A stretch of DNA of 64,000 nt from Acidobacteriota bacterium (GCA_023389035.1 JAEWFC010000023.1:330062-394061), one strand, 5' to 3'. Positions 52,679 to 62,267 are shown, counted from the stretch's first letter. Numbers and translations are program-made. The notes: generated from the sequence alone by a model not told the origin.

Positions 52679-52841
52679 CGCGTTTCTCCTTGAAGACATT
52701 TAGACTGTTTGAAAGTTCCCAAAGCATTTCCCAGCGTTGGAGCGGGGTAGTACTAGAACGAAGATCGGCCGCGTCGTCACTATGCTCGTGGTCGGTCAAA
52801 CGCGTAACGATCCCGCTTCTGTCAACTGTCTTCATTGGCAA
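52623..52841 (-). CDS. Small partner protein of the second nucleotidyltransferase module
   Basis: The 72-residue protein (STTPLQRWEMLWELSNSLNV, GLQRHIVRVLRRES) has the TPxxRWxxxWEL and LQRHxVRVxRR features seen in short proteins preceding DUF6036-type nucleotidyltransferases. It overlaps the next gene by 56 bp in another frame, which is unusually long. Function unknown, and an antitoxin-like role is inferred from the pairing. Confidence 0.6.
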   Translation of the reverse strand: MPMKTVDRSGIVTRLTDHEHSDDAADLRSSTTPLQRWEMLWELSNSLNVFKEKRVAQPGLQRHIVRVLRRES

Positions 52842-52880
52842 ATGATATCATCTGCGGTGCGGGATCGTTCCCAGCGATCT

Positions 52881-54434
52881 CTAGCGCCGCGTAGCAACGA
52901 CCGCCCCAAGTAGTCCAAGTGTGATCAGAGTACACAACCAGGCGAACCAATCGCCGTATCTCACATAAAACGTTTGCGAGCCGTCGGATCTTATCACCGT
53001 CCAGGTAAGCGTGGCTTCTTGATAGCTGCCTGCGGGATCAATAACCTCGCCGCGTTCATTTATATATGCCGTAATGCCTACATTAGTCACGCGAAGGACA
53101 GGCCGGCGCGTCTCGACCGCACGGAAAACCGCATTAGCCAAATGCTGTCGCAGGATCGGCGTCGGACCCAGGTAACCATCGTTCGTCATCTCGATCAACA
53201 CATCCGCTCCCTGCCTTACATATTCACGAGAAAGCTGGCCGAAGTGAGATTCAAAACAGATCATCACGCCGCCTTTCGCGTCCCCCAGCGGAAAAAGGTC
53301 GAAATCGGTGCCGTAAGAAAAACTTCCTACAAAAGCCGGAACGATCGATTGCAGCGGGGCGGGAACAGATTCTCCGAAAGGCACTAGGTAAATTTTATCA
53401 TATTGACCGATCTCCCTGCCCTCAGGCCCGACCATCACGGCCGAATTATAGTATTTGTTATCGGCGTGGTTCGGTTCCGCTGAGTTGAACAGGACATTGG
53501 CGTTATTTCGCCTCGCGAAATCATGAATGAACGCCTGGAATTCAGCGTCTTCCTCGTACATGAAGTTCATCGGCGATTCCGGGAAGATGACCGTTACGGG
53601 GAGATCACGGTTACGGTGCGGGTTCGCAGCGAACTTCCGGATTTCCGTCTCCGCCATTTGTACGTGCCGTTGCCGCAGCTGCCGCCACTTCTCATAATGC
53701 AGACCCGACATCGGCACGTTGGGCTGCAGCGCAACGATCTGAGCGCTCTCCGGGCCGTTCGAGACCGCTCTGGAACGCGGCACGAAGTACGAAATAATGC
53801 CAGCAACGGCCATAAGGAGCACAAGGGTCCTCAACCACCAGCGCTTACGGCCTTCGTTCCATATGATCGTAAGAACTATGATGGTCGAACCCACCACTAC
53901 CAAAAAACCAACAAGAAGAACGCCTCCCGTTGACGCGCTGCCAATGAGACTCGGCACGAATGCCTGCGAATACCCGATCGCGTTCCAGTTATTCCCGGTT
54001 AGCCAGTAGCGAGCGAATTCGGTGAACACCCAGACGAACGGTCCAGCGAGCATGGCAATCGAACCGAAGCGCCGTAGCAGAAGTGCCATTGCTCCTGCAA
54101 AGGCCGCCGGGAAGATCCCAACGATGATGCAGACGATCAGCAGAAGAAAATAGGCGAGCGCCGGCGGAAACCCGGCGTAGTTGATCGGGGCAAACGTCAG
54201 CCACCAGCACGTGCCAAAGAAAAAGACGGTTCCGAAGATCCATCCAAGCACGAAACTACGCGGCACCGATTCTTTTTCACGCTCTACAGCATAAAGCAGC
54301 GGTACAAGTGCAAACCACGCCAGGAACCAATACTCAAAGTCCGGAAACGCCAGTATCAACGCTATCGCAGCCGCTAGTGCGAGCATCGCATTCTGCCATG
54401 ACGGGATTATTTTCCGGATGTCCGGGTACTTCAT
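52881..54434 (-). CDS. lnt: Apolipoprotein N-acyltransferase
   Basis: The 517-residue inner-membrane enzyme adds the third acyl chain to lipoproteins. About six to seven N-terminal helices (FPDFEYWFLAWFALVPLLYA, GIFPAAFAGAMALLLRRFGS) are followed by the carbon-nitrogen hydrolase domain. The catalytic residues are Glu in VIFPESPMNF, Lys in GQYDKIYLVPFGESVP and Cys in GGVMICFESHFG. A last membrane helix ends the protein. Its presence fits the several lipoproteins encoded nearby and a Gram-negative envelope. Confidence 0.93.
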   Translation of the reverse strand: MKYPDIRKIIPSWQNAMLALAAAIALILAFPDFEYWFLAWFALVPLLYAVEREKESVPRSFVLGWIFGTVFFFGTCWWLTFAPINYAGFPPALAYFLLLIVCIIVGIFPAAFAGAMALLLRRFGSIAMLAGPFVWVFTEFARYWLTGNNWNAIGYSQAFVPSLIGSASTGGVLLVGFLVVVGSTIIVLTIIWNEGRKRWWLRTLVLLMAVAGIISYFVPRSRAVSNGPESAQIVALQPNVPMSGLHYEKWRQLRQRHVQMAETEIRKFAANPHRNRDLPVTVIFPESPMNFMYEEDAEFQAFIHDFARRNNANVLFNSAEPNHADNKYYNSAVMVGPEGREIGQYDKIYLVPFGESVPAPLQSIVPAFVGSFSYGTDFDLFPLGDAKGGVMICFESHFGQLSREYVRQGADVLIEMTNDGYLGPTPILRQHLANAVFRAVETRRPVLRVTNVGITAYINERGEVIDPAGSYQEATLTWTVIRSDGSQTFYVRYGDWFAWLCTLITLGLLGAVVATRR

Positions 54435-54995
54435 CTCCTCAGTTTAACAAAATTCCTGTCGCGGCCGTTCATTCTGAACGCCATCGTTCAAACTGAATCC
54501 TGCGTGACCGACCCAACACATTTTTTGTAACCGCGGAATGACGGAAAATGTCATTCGGGGCGCTTTTTGTGAGATGGCCTCGGGTACCCTGATCTCCGCA
54601 CGATCAATAAGCGCGAAAAGCTCGCAAATTGAACGGTTTTGACCGACGATCTGGTAAATACTGAAAATACGCAGTTTAAAAGCAGGTGAGCCCGGCTTTC
54701 GCCAGGCTCATAAAGGAAGGACAACTGAAGGAACGCTCGGAAGGTGATCCAGCACAGTGGCAAACCGCGCTCGGAGAAGTGATGGCGGCGGGGTCTTGAT
54801 TAACTTCATCAAGCTGGCCACTTTTCTCTAAAGCACATCGTGTGCCAAAGCTGTACGCTGCTCCACTTCACCCTATAAAGAACCGTTCCGGACAGTCTAA
54901 CTATCTGATACTACTGCAATTACGTAGTTACTAAAACTGACTGGAGACGCCGGGATGCTCAACAAATATGTCGAGGTTGTCCCTTTCTGGTTACA
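54435..54995. other. 561-bp gap between lnt and the TPR gene
   Basis: No recognisable gene or RNA is present. A perfect hairpin GAATGAC/GTCATTC lies at 54536-54556, followed by GGGGCGCTTTTTG. A 37-codon plus-strand frame starting GTG (54686-54799) has protein-like composition (SPAFARLIKEGQLKERSEGD then PAQWQTALGEVMAAGS) but no ribosome site, and could be a gene fragment. The rest shows nothing I can interpret. Confidence 0.4.
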
Positions 54996-56801
54996 CTATT
55001 TGGAACATCGCTCGGCTTGACGCCCCAAAGCAATGGCCTCCGAGTAATCCGGATCGAGTTCAAGAGCGGATGCCGAGTAGCTTTTCACCTGCAGGCAATC
55101 CCCGCGCTCGAAATAGATCCTACCCAGTGCGATATGTGCATCGATCTGTTTGTTGTCCCAAAAGATCGCGGTCTTGAATGCACTCATTGCTTGGTCCATA
55201 TCCCCGCGGCGCAAATGGATCTTGCCAAGTATCAGGTAGCTTTCCGCACTCATCGGCTCGCCCGCGAGCACACGTCGGATCGCGGCCATTGCCTCGTCAT
55301 CATTTCCGTTCTTATAATGAGCTCTCGCCTGGCCGAGCAGATCGTCTGATTCATTCAACTTGGGCTGATCTGGTAGCGTTGAACGCCGGTTACTCAAAAC
55401 CACGCTAACGAAGTCGCGGCGACGCGGCTGATCAACACGCAGCTTGATATCCGGAACGGTCTTCGACTTTTGCCATTCGCGTTCGAGCGTCGCATATCGG
55501 TTTCCCGCAGTCAGCAGCGTGCGGGCTTGATCATCGACCGTCGATGCCGTCGGATCTTTGAGTTCAGATAGCGACTTAGCGAGCAAATAATGGGTCTCAC
55601 CATCCCGTTCGCTTGCGGCGACCGCCGACCGGAAGTGCACCGCCGCCTCGACATAATTCTTTTGCAGGAACAAGGCGTAGGCGTAATTGAATTGCAGCGC
55701 AGCATCATCAGGGGCCGAATCTGCAGCCGTTTTCAGGAGATTGACTCCTTCGGTCATAAGAGCGGCTGCGTTCTGCTCATTCTTTTTCTCAGCGCGAGCG
55801 GCGTCGAGAGCTATCGCTCCAAGAGTGTTGTAAACGCTGGTCAGTTTCAGGTCCTCGGCAAGCGGTCGAAGAACACCCAAAGCTTGTTCGAAATTTCCAC
55901 GCTGCCAGTACATGCTTCCAATGTAGAACGACGCTTCGGCAAAGCTCTCATCGTTGCAGTTTGCCGGGCGACTCTCGCTTCTTGCGGCGTTCTTGCACGC
56001 CTGGTTTGCGGAAATGACACGCTCGAACGCGTCTATCGCCTCGGAGGGCTTGTTTTGATTCAAATAAAGATGGCCCAGTTCAAGCGCCGCGTCTGAATAA
56101 GCAGAGTCCGGCACCGACTCGTTATAAAGCCTGATGGCGTTTCGTAGAAAATTCTCACGGATCTCACCCTGCGGAGACAACAGTCCTTTTATATATGCTT
56201 CGAACGCCCGTGCAGGGATCTTGCTGGCCGACTCGATCAATTGATTCTGCGAGTAGGGCAGAGCCTTGTCTCGTTGGTATAGGATCTGGTAGGCAACCTG
56301 TCCCTGCATTGTCTGCAGATTGCCGAGTGCATCATTCAGATTGATCGCACGAGTGATCCGGCGGCCGTCCGGCAGGTCTTCACTTAGAAAACGCCCTTCG
56401 TTAACGCGGATGATCGTAGCCGTTACATTGATGGTCGCAGTGGTGTCGGCTTGGGCCGGGACTATCGTATACTGACCTGAAACAAGAAGTGTCGCACCGG
56501 CTTCACGTGCCAAACGCAGTGACGCGGCCAGACTCGGCAAACTCGTTAATGGGATTCGTAACCGCTGCTGCAGCACCTTTCGCTCGGCGTTCGAGATGGT
56601 ATTGAGGCCCGGAACCCTGACAAGCTCCGAGATCGACATTGCAAAGCTCTCGCCCACCCAGTTAAATTCCGGCAGTGTTGATCGATTTTCGAAGGGAAGG
56701 ACGAGGACGGTGTCGGCGGCTCGCTGTTGGCTGATCGCCTCGCTTGCAGAAAGGAGCGGCAGCATGACGATGGCCGCAACGTATAATAGCTTTCGTAACA
56801 T
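54996..56801 (-). CDS. Exported TPR-repeat protein with FlgO/CsgG-like N-terminal domain
   Basis: The 601-residue protein has a signal peptide (LLYVAAIVMLPLLSASEAIS). An N-terminal domain (about residues 30-185) follows with VLVLPFENRSTLPEFNWVGE and RLAREAGATLLVSGQYTIV, as in FlgO/CsgG-type and TolB-N-like proteins. Many TPR units come after (about 200-600; for example AALELGHLYLNQNKPSEAID and SYLILGKIHLRRGDMDQAMS). It probably acts as a scaffold in the periplasm. The partners are unknown. Confidence 0.8.
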   Translation of the reverse strand: MLRKLLYVAAIVMLPLLSASEAISQQRAADTVLVLPFENRSTLPEFNWVGESFAMSISELVRVPGLNTISNAERKVLQQRLRIPLTSLPSLAASLRLAREAGATLLVSGQYTIVPAQADTTATINVTATIIRVNEGRFLSEDLPDGRRITRAINLNDALGNLQTMQGQVAYQILYQRDKALPYSQNQLIESASKIPARAFEAYIKGLLSPQGEIRENFLRNAIRLYNESVPDSAYSDAALELGHLYLNQNKPSEAIDAFERVISANQACKNAARSESRPANCNDESFAEASFYIGSMYWQRGNFEQALGVLRPLAEDLKLTSVYNTLGAIALDAARAEKKNEQNAAALMTEGVNLLKTAADSAPDDAALQFNYAYALFLQKNYVEAAVHFRSAVAASERDGETHYLLAKSLSELKDPTASTVDDQARTLLTAGNRYATLEREWQKSKTVPDIKLRVDQPRRRDFVSVVLSNRRSTLPDQPKLNESDDLLGQARAHYKNGNDDEAMAAIRRVLAGEPMSAESYLILGKIHLRRGDMDQAMSAFKTAIFWDNKQIDAHIALGRIYFERGDCLQVKSYSASALELDPDYSEAIALGRQAERCSK

Positions 56802-56882
56802 TTATTGAACCCTTAAAACAAAAAATTCGCTTGGGTTACAAGCGAATCTGAAAAAGTATGATGCAAAAATTGCTATGAAAGA

Positions 56883-56957
56883 TGGTATCCGGTACGGGAT
56901 TTGAACCCGTGTTGCCGCCGTGAAAGGGCGGTGTCCTAACCCCTAGACGAACCGGAC
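56883..56957 (-). tRNA. tRNA-Glu (anticodon TTC)
   Basis: A full cloverleaf reads on the minus strand: acceptor GTCCGGT/ACCGGAT (G1-U72 wobble), D-arm GTCT/GGAC, anticodon stem CCGCC/GGCGG with loop CTTTCAC (anticodon TTC), T-arm ACGGG/CCCGT with TTCAAAT, discriminator A and an encoded CCA. The length is 75 with CCA. Confidence 0.97.
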
Positions 56958-57065
56958 ACATTAAAACTATCGCAAATTTTCAAACCGTCCGCCGCTTGCA
57001 GACGAACGGTTAGAATAACAAGCGGGATTTTCGCTTGTCAAATTGATCGTATAGAGTACTGACGG

Positions 57066-57647
57066 ATGTTCCTAATGCGACGGCCTACTGAGTCGGCTGT
57101 AACAAAGTTCATCGAGACAAGCCGATCGTCCGAGTTTTCGTACAAAGCCGTCGGCCAGTCTCGTCACGCCAGCTCGCCCGGCGGCTATACAGTTGACCAT
57201 AATAGGATCGTGCTCGGTCAGGGCTCCGACGTTTTCAGATCTGCACAGCAGGCCATCAGGGATTGGAAGATGTTCGATATGCCGTGGGTCGAACTGTTCT
57301 ATCCGGAAACACCGATCGAAGCGAATGAGGTGGTAGCAATATTGGTGCACCACTTCGGTTTCTATTCTGTAAACGCAGCACAGATCGTCTATGTGATAGA
57401 TGAACCGAATCGGTTCGGCTTCGCGTATGGAACTCTCGCGGACCATGGCGAAACCGGGGAGGAGCGTTTCTCAGTCGAATTTGATAGAGAAACAGGCAAT
57501 GTCGTCTACGACCTTTACGCGTTCTCACGGCCAAATCTCACACTCGCCAAGATCGGTTATCCGCTCAGCCGAATGCTTCAAAAACGTTTCGCGGCAGATT
57601 CAAAAGCAGCGATGCAGCGGGCAGTTTCCGCGCCGATAGATCTATAG
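57066..57647 (+). CDS. DUF1990-family protein
   Basis: The 193-residue protein has the DUF1990 pattern: SYKAVGQSRHASSPGGYTVD, HNRIVLGQGSDVFRSAQQAI, WVELFYPETPIEANEVVAIL, FGFAYGTLADHGETGEERF and RPNLTLAKIGYPLSRMLQKR. No activity is known. It resembles SRPBCC-type ligand-binding proteins. An in-frame ATG at 57075 is another possible start. It lies alone between tRNA-Glu and polA. Confidence 0.8.
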   Translation: MFLMRRPTESAVTKFIETSRSSEFSYKAVGQSRHASSPGGYTVDHNRIVLGQGSDVFRSAQQAIRDWKMFDMPWVELFYPETPIEANEVVAILVHHFGFYSVNAAQIVYVIDEPNRFGFAYGTLADHGETGEERFSVEFDRETGNVVYDLYAFSRPNLTLAKIGYPLSRMLQKRFAADSKAAMQRAVSAPIDL

Positions 57648-57692
57648 CCCCCTTCGTGCGTACTCCTCGGATTTCAGCTAAACTTGTCCAAA

Positions 57693-60395
57693 ATGAAACG
57701 TGTATTTCTGATCGATTCGATGTCTCACATCTTTCGGGCCTATTTTGCCCCGATGGGAGCTCGCCAGGATCCGCTGCGAAACAGCAAAGGGCAGGTCACG
57801 CAAGCAGTCTTCGTTTTTACTAACATGCTCCGAAAGCTGATCAATGACGAGCGGCCGGACTATATCGCCGCGATCTTTGACACGATGGCGCCCACGTTTC
57901 GTCACGAGAATTATGCCGATTACAAGGCAAATCGTGAAGACATGCCCGACGATCTCGCAGAGCAGATCCCGTACATCGAGCGCGTATGTCAGGTCTTTAA
58001 CCTGCCGATCCTGAAATATGACCGCTACGAGGCAGATGACATTATCGGAACTCTTGCGAAAAAGACCGCTGACGAGGGCCTGCAGGCTGTGATCGTTTCG
58101 AACGACAAAGACCTCTGCCAACTCGTAAAAGACCCGCACATCATCGCAATGCGTCAGAATTCTACTAACGTAAAGCGAAAGGTCCCGGTCCCCGCCGTCG
58201 AATGGTGCGATGAGGCATGGGTACAGAACAAGTTCGGGCTGCCGCCGTCGAAGATCGTCGATCTTCTCGGACTGATGGGAGATTCGATCGACAACATTCC
58301 CGGTGCTCCGGGGATTGGCGAGAAAGGAGCGTTGAAGCTGATCCTGGAGTTCGGCTCGGCACTTGAGGCAATGGAAAATGCCGACAAGGTCTCGCATAAG
58401 ACGTATCGCGAAAGCCTGCAGAATAATCAGGAAATAATCAGGCAATCGTTGGAGCTGGCGACCGTGCATTGTGAGGTCCCGATCGATCTCGATCTGGATC
58501 AGCTTAAGTTTCGCGAACCGGATCGGGCTGCCGCATATGAGCTCTTTCGCGAACTGGAATTTAATGCTCTAACTAAGGAATTTGCTGACTCCGCGACTCT
58601 TTTCGATATGCACGGCGATTCGGGCGGCGATCGGGTAGAGCAAAAGTATGAGCTCGTCAGGGACCGTGCGGAGCTTGATAGATTAATAAGGACTCTTTGG
58701 GAACGGGAACGTTTTGCATTTGACGTCGACGATTCGAACGAGGGCAAATGGCACAGTGCGTTCGATAAGGTGCCGCCGCTGGGCATCTCGATCTCTTACG
58801 CGCCCGGAGTTTCGTTTTTTGTGGACCTTGAAAGATTCTCGGGTGGACGCGAGTCGGCGATACGGCCGATAAAGGACCTTTTCGAGAACCCGTATCTGGA
58901 CAAGTTCACCCACGACCACAAACGAAAGCTTGCTGTGTTGAGCACTATGGGCATTGAGCCCGCAGCCGTGACCGACGATCTGATGATCGCGTCATACCTT
59001 CTGGATTCCGCGCGGCCGCATCACGAGATCGAATTTCTCGCCCAGACGTTCCTAAACGCTTACCCGACAAAGGCAGACGAGAACGGCTTTTCCGAGAACG
59101 GATGGAAGACCGCGGTTCGGGCGGACTGGGCGTACCAACTGACACCGATGCTTCGCGACAGGATCGTTGCCGACGGTTTATGGAATGTCTATTCCGAGAT
59201 CGAATTGCCGCTCGAGCCGATCATCGCAGATATCGAGCGGGCCGGAATGAAGGTCGACGCCGATGCACTTCACACTTTCAGCGAGTACATTTCTAAAGAA
59301 CTTGATGCGTTAAAGGAAAAGATCTTTGCGATCTCAGGGCGCGAGTTTAATATCGGTTCGCCGAAACAGGTCGGCGAGGTGCTTGGAGACCTAAATATCG
59401 CGACCGGCAAAAAGACCGCAACAGGCCAGGTCTCCACCAGCCGCGATGTTCTGGAAGAGCTCGCGATCGATTACGACATCGCCCGCTACATCATAGAATA
59501 CCGCGAATTCGACAAGCTTAAGGCCACGTACGCTGATTCGCTGCCGAAGATGATCAATTCGGACGGCCGCATTCACGGTGTTCTTAGCCAGACGGTCGCA
59601 GTTACTGGTCGTTTAAGCTCGACCGAGCCCAACTTGCAAAATATTCCGATCCGGACAGAGCTGGGCCGCAAAATTCGACAGGCATTCGTGCCGGAAAAAG
59701 GCTGTACGCTGATCTCAGCGGACTATTCTCAGCTCGAGCTACGAATACTTGCACACGTCACTCAGGACCCCGTGATGCTCGAGGCATTCGTTAACAACGA
59801 AGATATTCATGCAAAAACCGCTAGGCTTGTTTTCGGAGCAACGGACGCGAAAGACCTGAAAGAAAAACGCCGCCTCGCAAAGATCGTGAATTTCGGCATC
59901 GCCTATGCGGTCGAGGCATTTGGCCTCTCGCAGCGTGTAGGGATCAGCAAGGCCGAAGCTCGCAAGGTGATCGACGATTACTTCGATACATACAAAGGTA
60001 TCAGGGCGTACATGGACCGCATTCCAGAGGAAGCTCGCGAGAAGGGATATGTTACGTCACTTTTCGGCCGGCGCCGCTATTTCCCCGGAATTCGCGATCG
60101 GAATTTCGCGGTGCGTTCGCGTGCCGAACGCGAGGCTATCAATATGCCGATCCAGGGAACCGCGAGCGACATCGTTAAGATCGCAATGATCAAGGTGTAT
60201 AAGGCTCTTAAGGCTGAAGGCTATCAAACGCGAATGATCATGCAGGTGCATGACGAACTGCTCTTTGAGGGCCCAAGTTCGGAGGTCAAGGCCGCGAGCG
60301 AGATCATCAAACGTGAAATGGAATCAGCGGCACAACTGGATGTGCCGCTGATCGCCGAGATAGGTGCAGGTGATAACTGGATGGACGCCAAATAA
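57693..60395 (+). CDS. polA: DNA polymerase I
   Basis: The 900-residue enzyme fills gaps in repair and lagging-strand synthesis. The 5'-3' exonuclease domain (about residues 1-300) has LIDSMSHIFRAYFAP and YEADDIIGTLA. The middle 3'-5' exonuclease-like domain (about 325-500) has FDVDDS in place of DxE, HDHKRKLAVL with Lys where Asp is needed, and RADWAYQL with Arg at the last Asp, so proofreading is probably lost. The polymerase domain has motif A DYSQLELRILAH near 677, motif B RRLAKIVNFGIAY near 726 and motif C MQVHDELLFE near 850. The ATG at 57693 is preferred to a TTG three codons earlier. Confidence 0.95.
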   Translation: MKRVFLIDSMSHIFRAYFAPMGARQDPLRNSKGQVTQAVFVFTNMLRKLINDERPDYIAAIFDTMAPTFRHENYADYKANREDMPDDLAEQIPYIERVCQVFNLPILKYDRYEADDIIGTLAKKTADEGLQAVIVSNDKDLCQLVKDPHIIAMRQNSTNVKRKVPVPAVEWCDEAWVQNKFGLPPSKIVDLLGLMGDSIDNIPGAPGIGEKGALKLILEFGSALEAMENADKVSHKTYRESLQNNQEIIRQSLELATVHCEVPIDLDLDQLKFREPDRAAAYELFRELEFNALTKEFADSATLFDMHGDSGGDRVEQKYELVRDRAELDRLIRTLWERERFAFDVDDSNEGKWHSAFDKVPPLGISISYAPGVSFFVDLERFSGGRESAIRPIKDLFENPYLDKFTHDHKRKLAVLSTMGIEPAAVTDDLMIASYLLDSARPHHEIEFLAQTFLNAYPTKADENGFSENGWKTAVRADWAYQLTPMLRDRIVADGLWNVYSEIELPLEPIIADIERAGMKVDADALHTFSEYISKELDALKEKIFAISGREFNIGSPKQVGEVLGDLNIATGKKTATGQVSTSRDVLEELAIDYDIARYIIEYREFDKLKATYADSLPKMINSDGRIHGVLSQTVAVTGRLSSTEPNLQNIPIRTELGRKIRQAFVPEKGCTLISADYSQLELRILAHVTQDPVMLEAFVNNEDIHAKTARLVFGATDAKDLKEKRRLAKIVNFGIAYAVEAFGLSQRVGISKAEARKVIDDYFDTYKGIRAYMDRIPEEAREKGYVTSLFGRRRYFPGIRDRNFAVRSRAEREAINMPIQGTASDIVKIAMIKVYKALKAEGYQTRMIMQVHDELLFEGPSSEVKAASEIIKREMESAAQLDVPLIAEIGAGDNWMDAK

Positions 60396-60409
60396 ACCGC
60401 TGATATTAA

Positions 60410-60664
60410 CTAAGCCGCCTTGCCGGCCCCGCTTTCGTTTGAACGCTGCTGCGAGATGCCGCGGATCTTCATCGCGAGGTCGTCATCCATCAGCAGGTCG
60501 CCGGAAAGCATATTGCCGAGTTCGTCCTCGCTGCGGCCCAGCGCCAAAGCTGTTTTCGACATGTCGCCCCCAAAGACATCGTCTTTCAGTGAACGCAGCA
60601 TCTCGCGGCCGTCCTCTTGAGTCGTTCCTTCACTATCTAAAGTATTATCGTGTTCGCTGTTCAT
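60410..60664 (-). CDS. Small acidic protein, unknown
   Basis: The 84-residue protein (REMLRSLKDDVFGGDMSKTA, LALGRSEDELGNMLSGDLLM, DDDLAMKIRGISQQR) is soluble and partly helical. An AGGAG ribosome site lies seven bases before the ATG. The segment ALALGRSEDELGNML could be a helix-turn-helix. The family is not recognised. It is convergent with polA, with 14 bp between the stops. Confidence 0.65.
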   Translation of the reverse strand: MNSEHDNTLDSEGTTQEDGREMLRSLKDDVFGGDMSKTALALGRSEDELGNMLSGDLLMDDDLAMKIRGISQQRSNESGAGKAA

Positions 60665-60740
60665 AATGTCTCCTGTTTGAATTCGATTCAGTGAGACCTA
60701 CGAACTGCAAGATGCGTTCCGCTTGAGAGCGTAAGTTGGA

Positions 60741-61775
60741 TCAGTGGCCGAAAGGGCGGTCGCGATACCAGGGTTCGCGGAACCTTAGCAGGTTTGCTAC
60801 CGTTCGCATCGGATTGAGGAACATACGGGCCATTGCCTTTATAAAGAACGATCGCGTTTCGATATGGCGGATCACATAGCGGTCGATGGCTTCTTCTGAG
60901 ATCAGCCACGCCGTTCCCGCTGTAGGAGTGACGACTAGGTCGACATATCCCATCCCACCATACATTCCGACGTTGCCGATGGAAGATTGGCTGATCGGCC
61001 CAAGTTCAAATTGAGTGCTCCACGCGGTTGACCAGATGAATGCCTTGAACCGGTCGTTCCAATATTCCTTGGAATCATTGAAGGTCTGCATCCTCGCCCG
61101 ATCGTGATTCTGAACGAAGATGAAACCCGTCAGGCCGCCTTGCATCGGATGGGCAATGTAATTTGTAGCGAAGCGGTTACCGTCGTCCCAACCTTCGATC
61201 TTTCGGATAGATCGCCAGTAATCGCCGAAGAAATTTCCGTTCGCAAGCGCTCTGCGAGTCTTTTCCTGAGCTGCGAGAGCATATCCGTGCTGGATACCGA
61301 GCATCATCATTGTCTGCTCGATAGCCGGACGCCAATGAAATTTCTTTGATATTGGCGGCGGTTCGTCGATCGAATCGTCCGTTTTCTCCCGACCCGTATC
61401 GTACTTGTCTCCCGGATCCGGAAGACCTCGGGGAACGAGTTCGATCGTTTCCGGCTCGGCGTCATCTATCTTGACAGATCGCAGCAGCTCTGACACGGTC
61501 AGCCTCTCAGCCCCCTGCACGGCGGCGCGGTCATCGCTCTTCGTCGTGCTCTCATCACCGGAATGTTCGTAAGGCGATAGGGCGGTCGTGATGGTCTGAG
61601 GTTCACCTATGTCTGACGGCCCGCCGATGTGAGCTTCGCCTCCGCGAAGCGAGACGTGTTCATCGGCTCCGACTGTATGCTGGGCCTGCGCAGTCGCGGC
61701 TGTGAGAATTAGGCCTAAAGATATGATCGCTACGTATAAGAGACCTGCAGGTAAATGATAAGACGAGAACTTCAT
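60741..61775 (-). CDS. Exported protein of a conserved uncharacterised family
   Basis: The 344-residue protein has a signal peptide (GLLYVAIISLGLILTAATAQ, cut near AQAQ) and a disordered acidic region (about residues 35-145). A conserved part follows: RPAIEQTMMMLGIQHGYALA, FATNYIAHPMQGGLTGFIFV, STAWSTQFELGPISQSSIGN and GYVDLVVTPTAGTAWLISEE. I recall similar proteins in Acidobacteria-type genomes, without known function. The aromatic and glycine-rich C-terminal half suggests association with the outer membrane. Confidence 0.65.
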   Translation of the reverse strand: MKFSSYHLPAGLLYVAIISLGLILTAATAQAQHTVGADEHVSLRGGEAHIGGPSDIGEPQTITTALSPYEHSGDESTTKSDDRAAVQGAERLTVSELLRSVKIDDAEPETIELVPRGLPDPGDKYDTGREKTDDSIDEPPPISKKFHWRPAIEQTMMMLGIQHGYALAAQEKTRRALANGNFFGDYWRSIRKIEGWDDGNRFATNYIAHPMQGGLTGFIFVQNHDRARMQTFNDSKEYWNDRFKAFIWSTAWSTQFELGPISQSSIGNVGMYGGMGYVDLVVTPTAGTAWLISEEAIDRYVIRHIETRSFFIKAMARMFLNPMRTVANLLRFREPWYRDRPFGH

Positions 61776-62078
61776 CTGACGATAACTCCGAAAAAAGGAC
61801 GATTCTAAAATAGAGGCTCTTCAAGAAGGAAGGCCCGGTCGATATGCACTGGCGGAGAGTTTGAGCGCTTTTACACTTCGCGGCATTGCGATTGGAGCAT
61901 TCGCAAGCCAAAACCCACCGAAGAAAAACATTCGTCTTTCAGAACGCAAAGATAAGTCTATCAATTTTTGCGGCGGATGGGGAATACTTGAACGCACCGT
62001 GTTTTGAACAGCGAAACTGGATGAACCGTTAAAAGGGTTGTGCCGTAGAGGCGTTTTCTTATCGTCTCGATAATCCTG
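61776..62078. other. Gap of about 300 bp between the exported protein and a gene fragment
   Basis: No gene, RNA or clear repeat is visible. The stretch is somewhat more AT-rich than its surroundings and forms the border to the decayed region that follows. Confidence 0.3.
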
Positions 62079-62267
62079 TCAAGGGTGCGGCTCGAACCGT
62101 GTTGCGGTCTCGACGATATTGCCGGTTCTGTCCTTCCCAGCCTCGTTCACGCTCAGCCCGGCGATAAAGCTCGGCGGTACCGCGCCGCCGTTTGCCGCCT
62201 CGACGATCCGCTTGTCGAATCGATCGAAGGTCTGCCTCGCCAATTTTCTTGCCTGTGATTCGCTCAT
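62079..62267 (-). pseudogene. Truncated gene fragment
   Basis: A 62-codon frame (SESQARKLARQTFDRFDKRI, GAVPPSFIAGLSVNEAGKDR, TGNIVETATRFEPHP) resembles the N-terminal part of a longer uncharacterised protein family in which ATRFEPH is followed by a further domain. That identification is from memory. Here a stop follows FEPHP directly. No continuation is seen downstream in the other frames. Confidence 0.45.

Noticed and set aside
57678..58469. 263-codon frame opposite polA
   Set aside because: Fully antisense to the conserved exonuclease domain of polA and without recognisable features.
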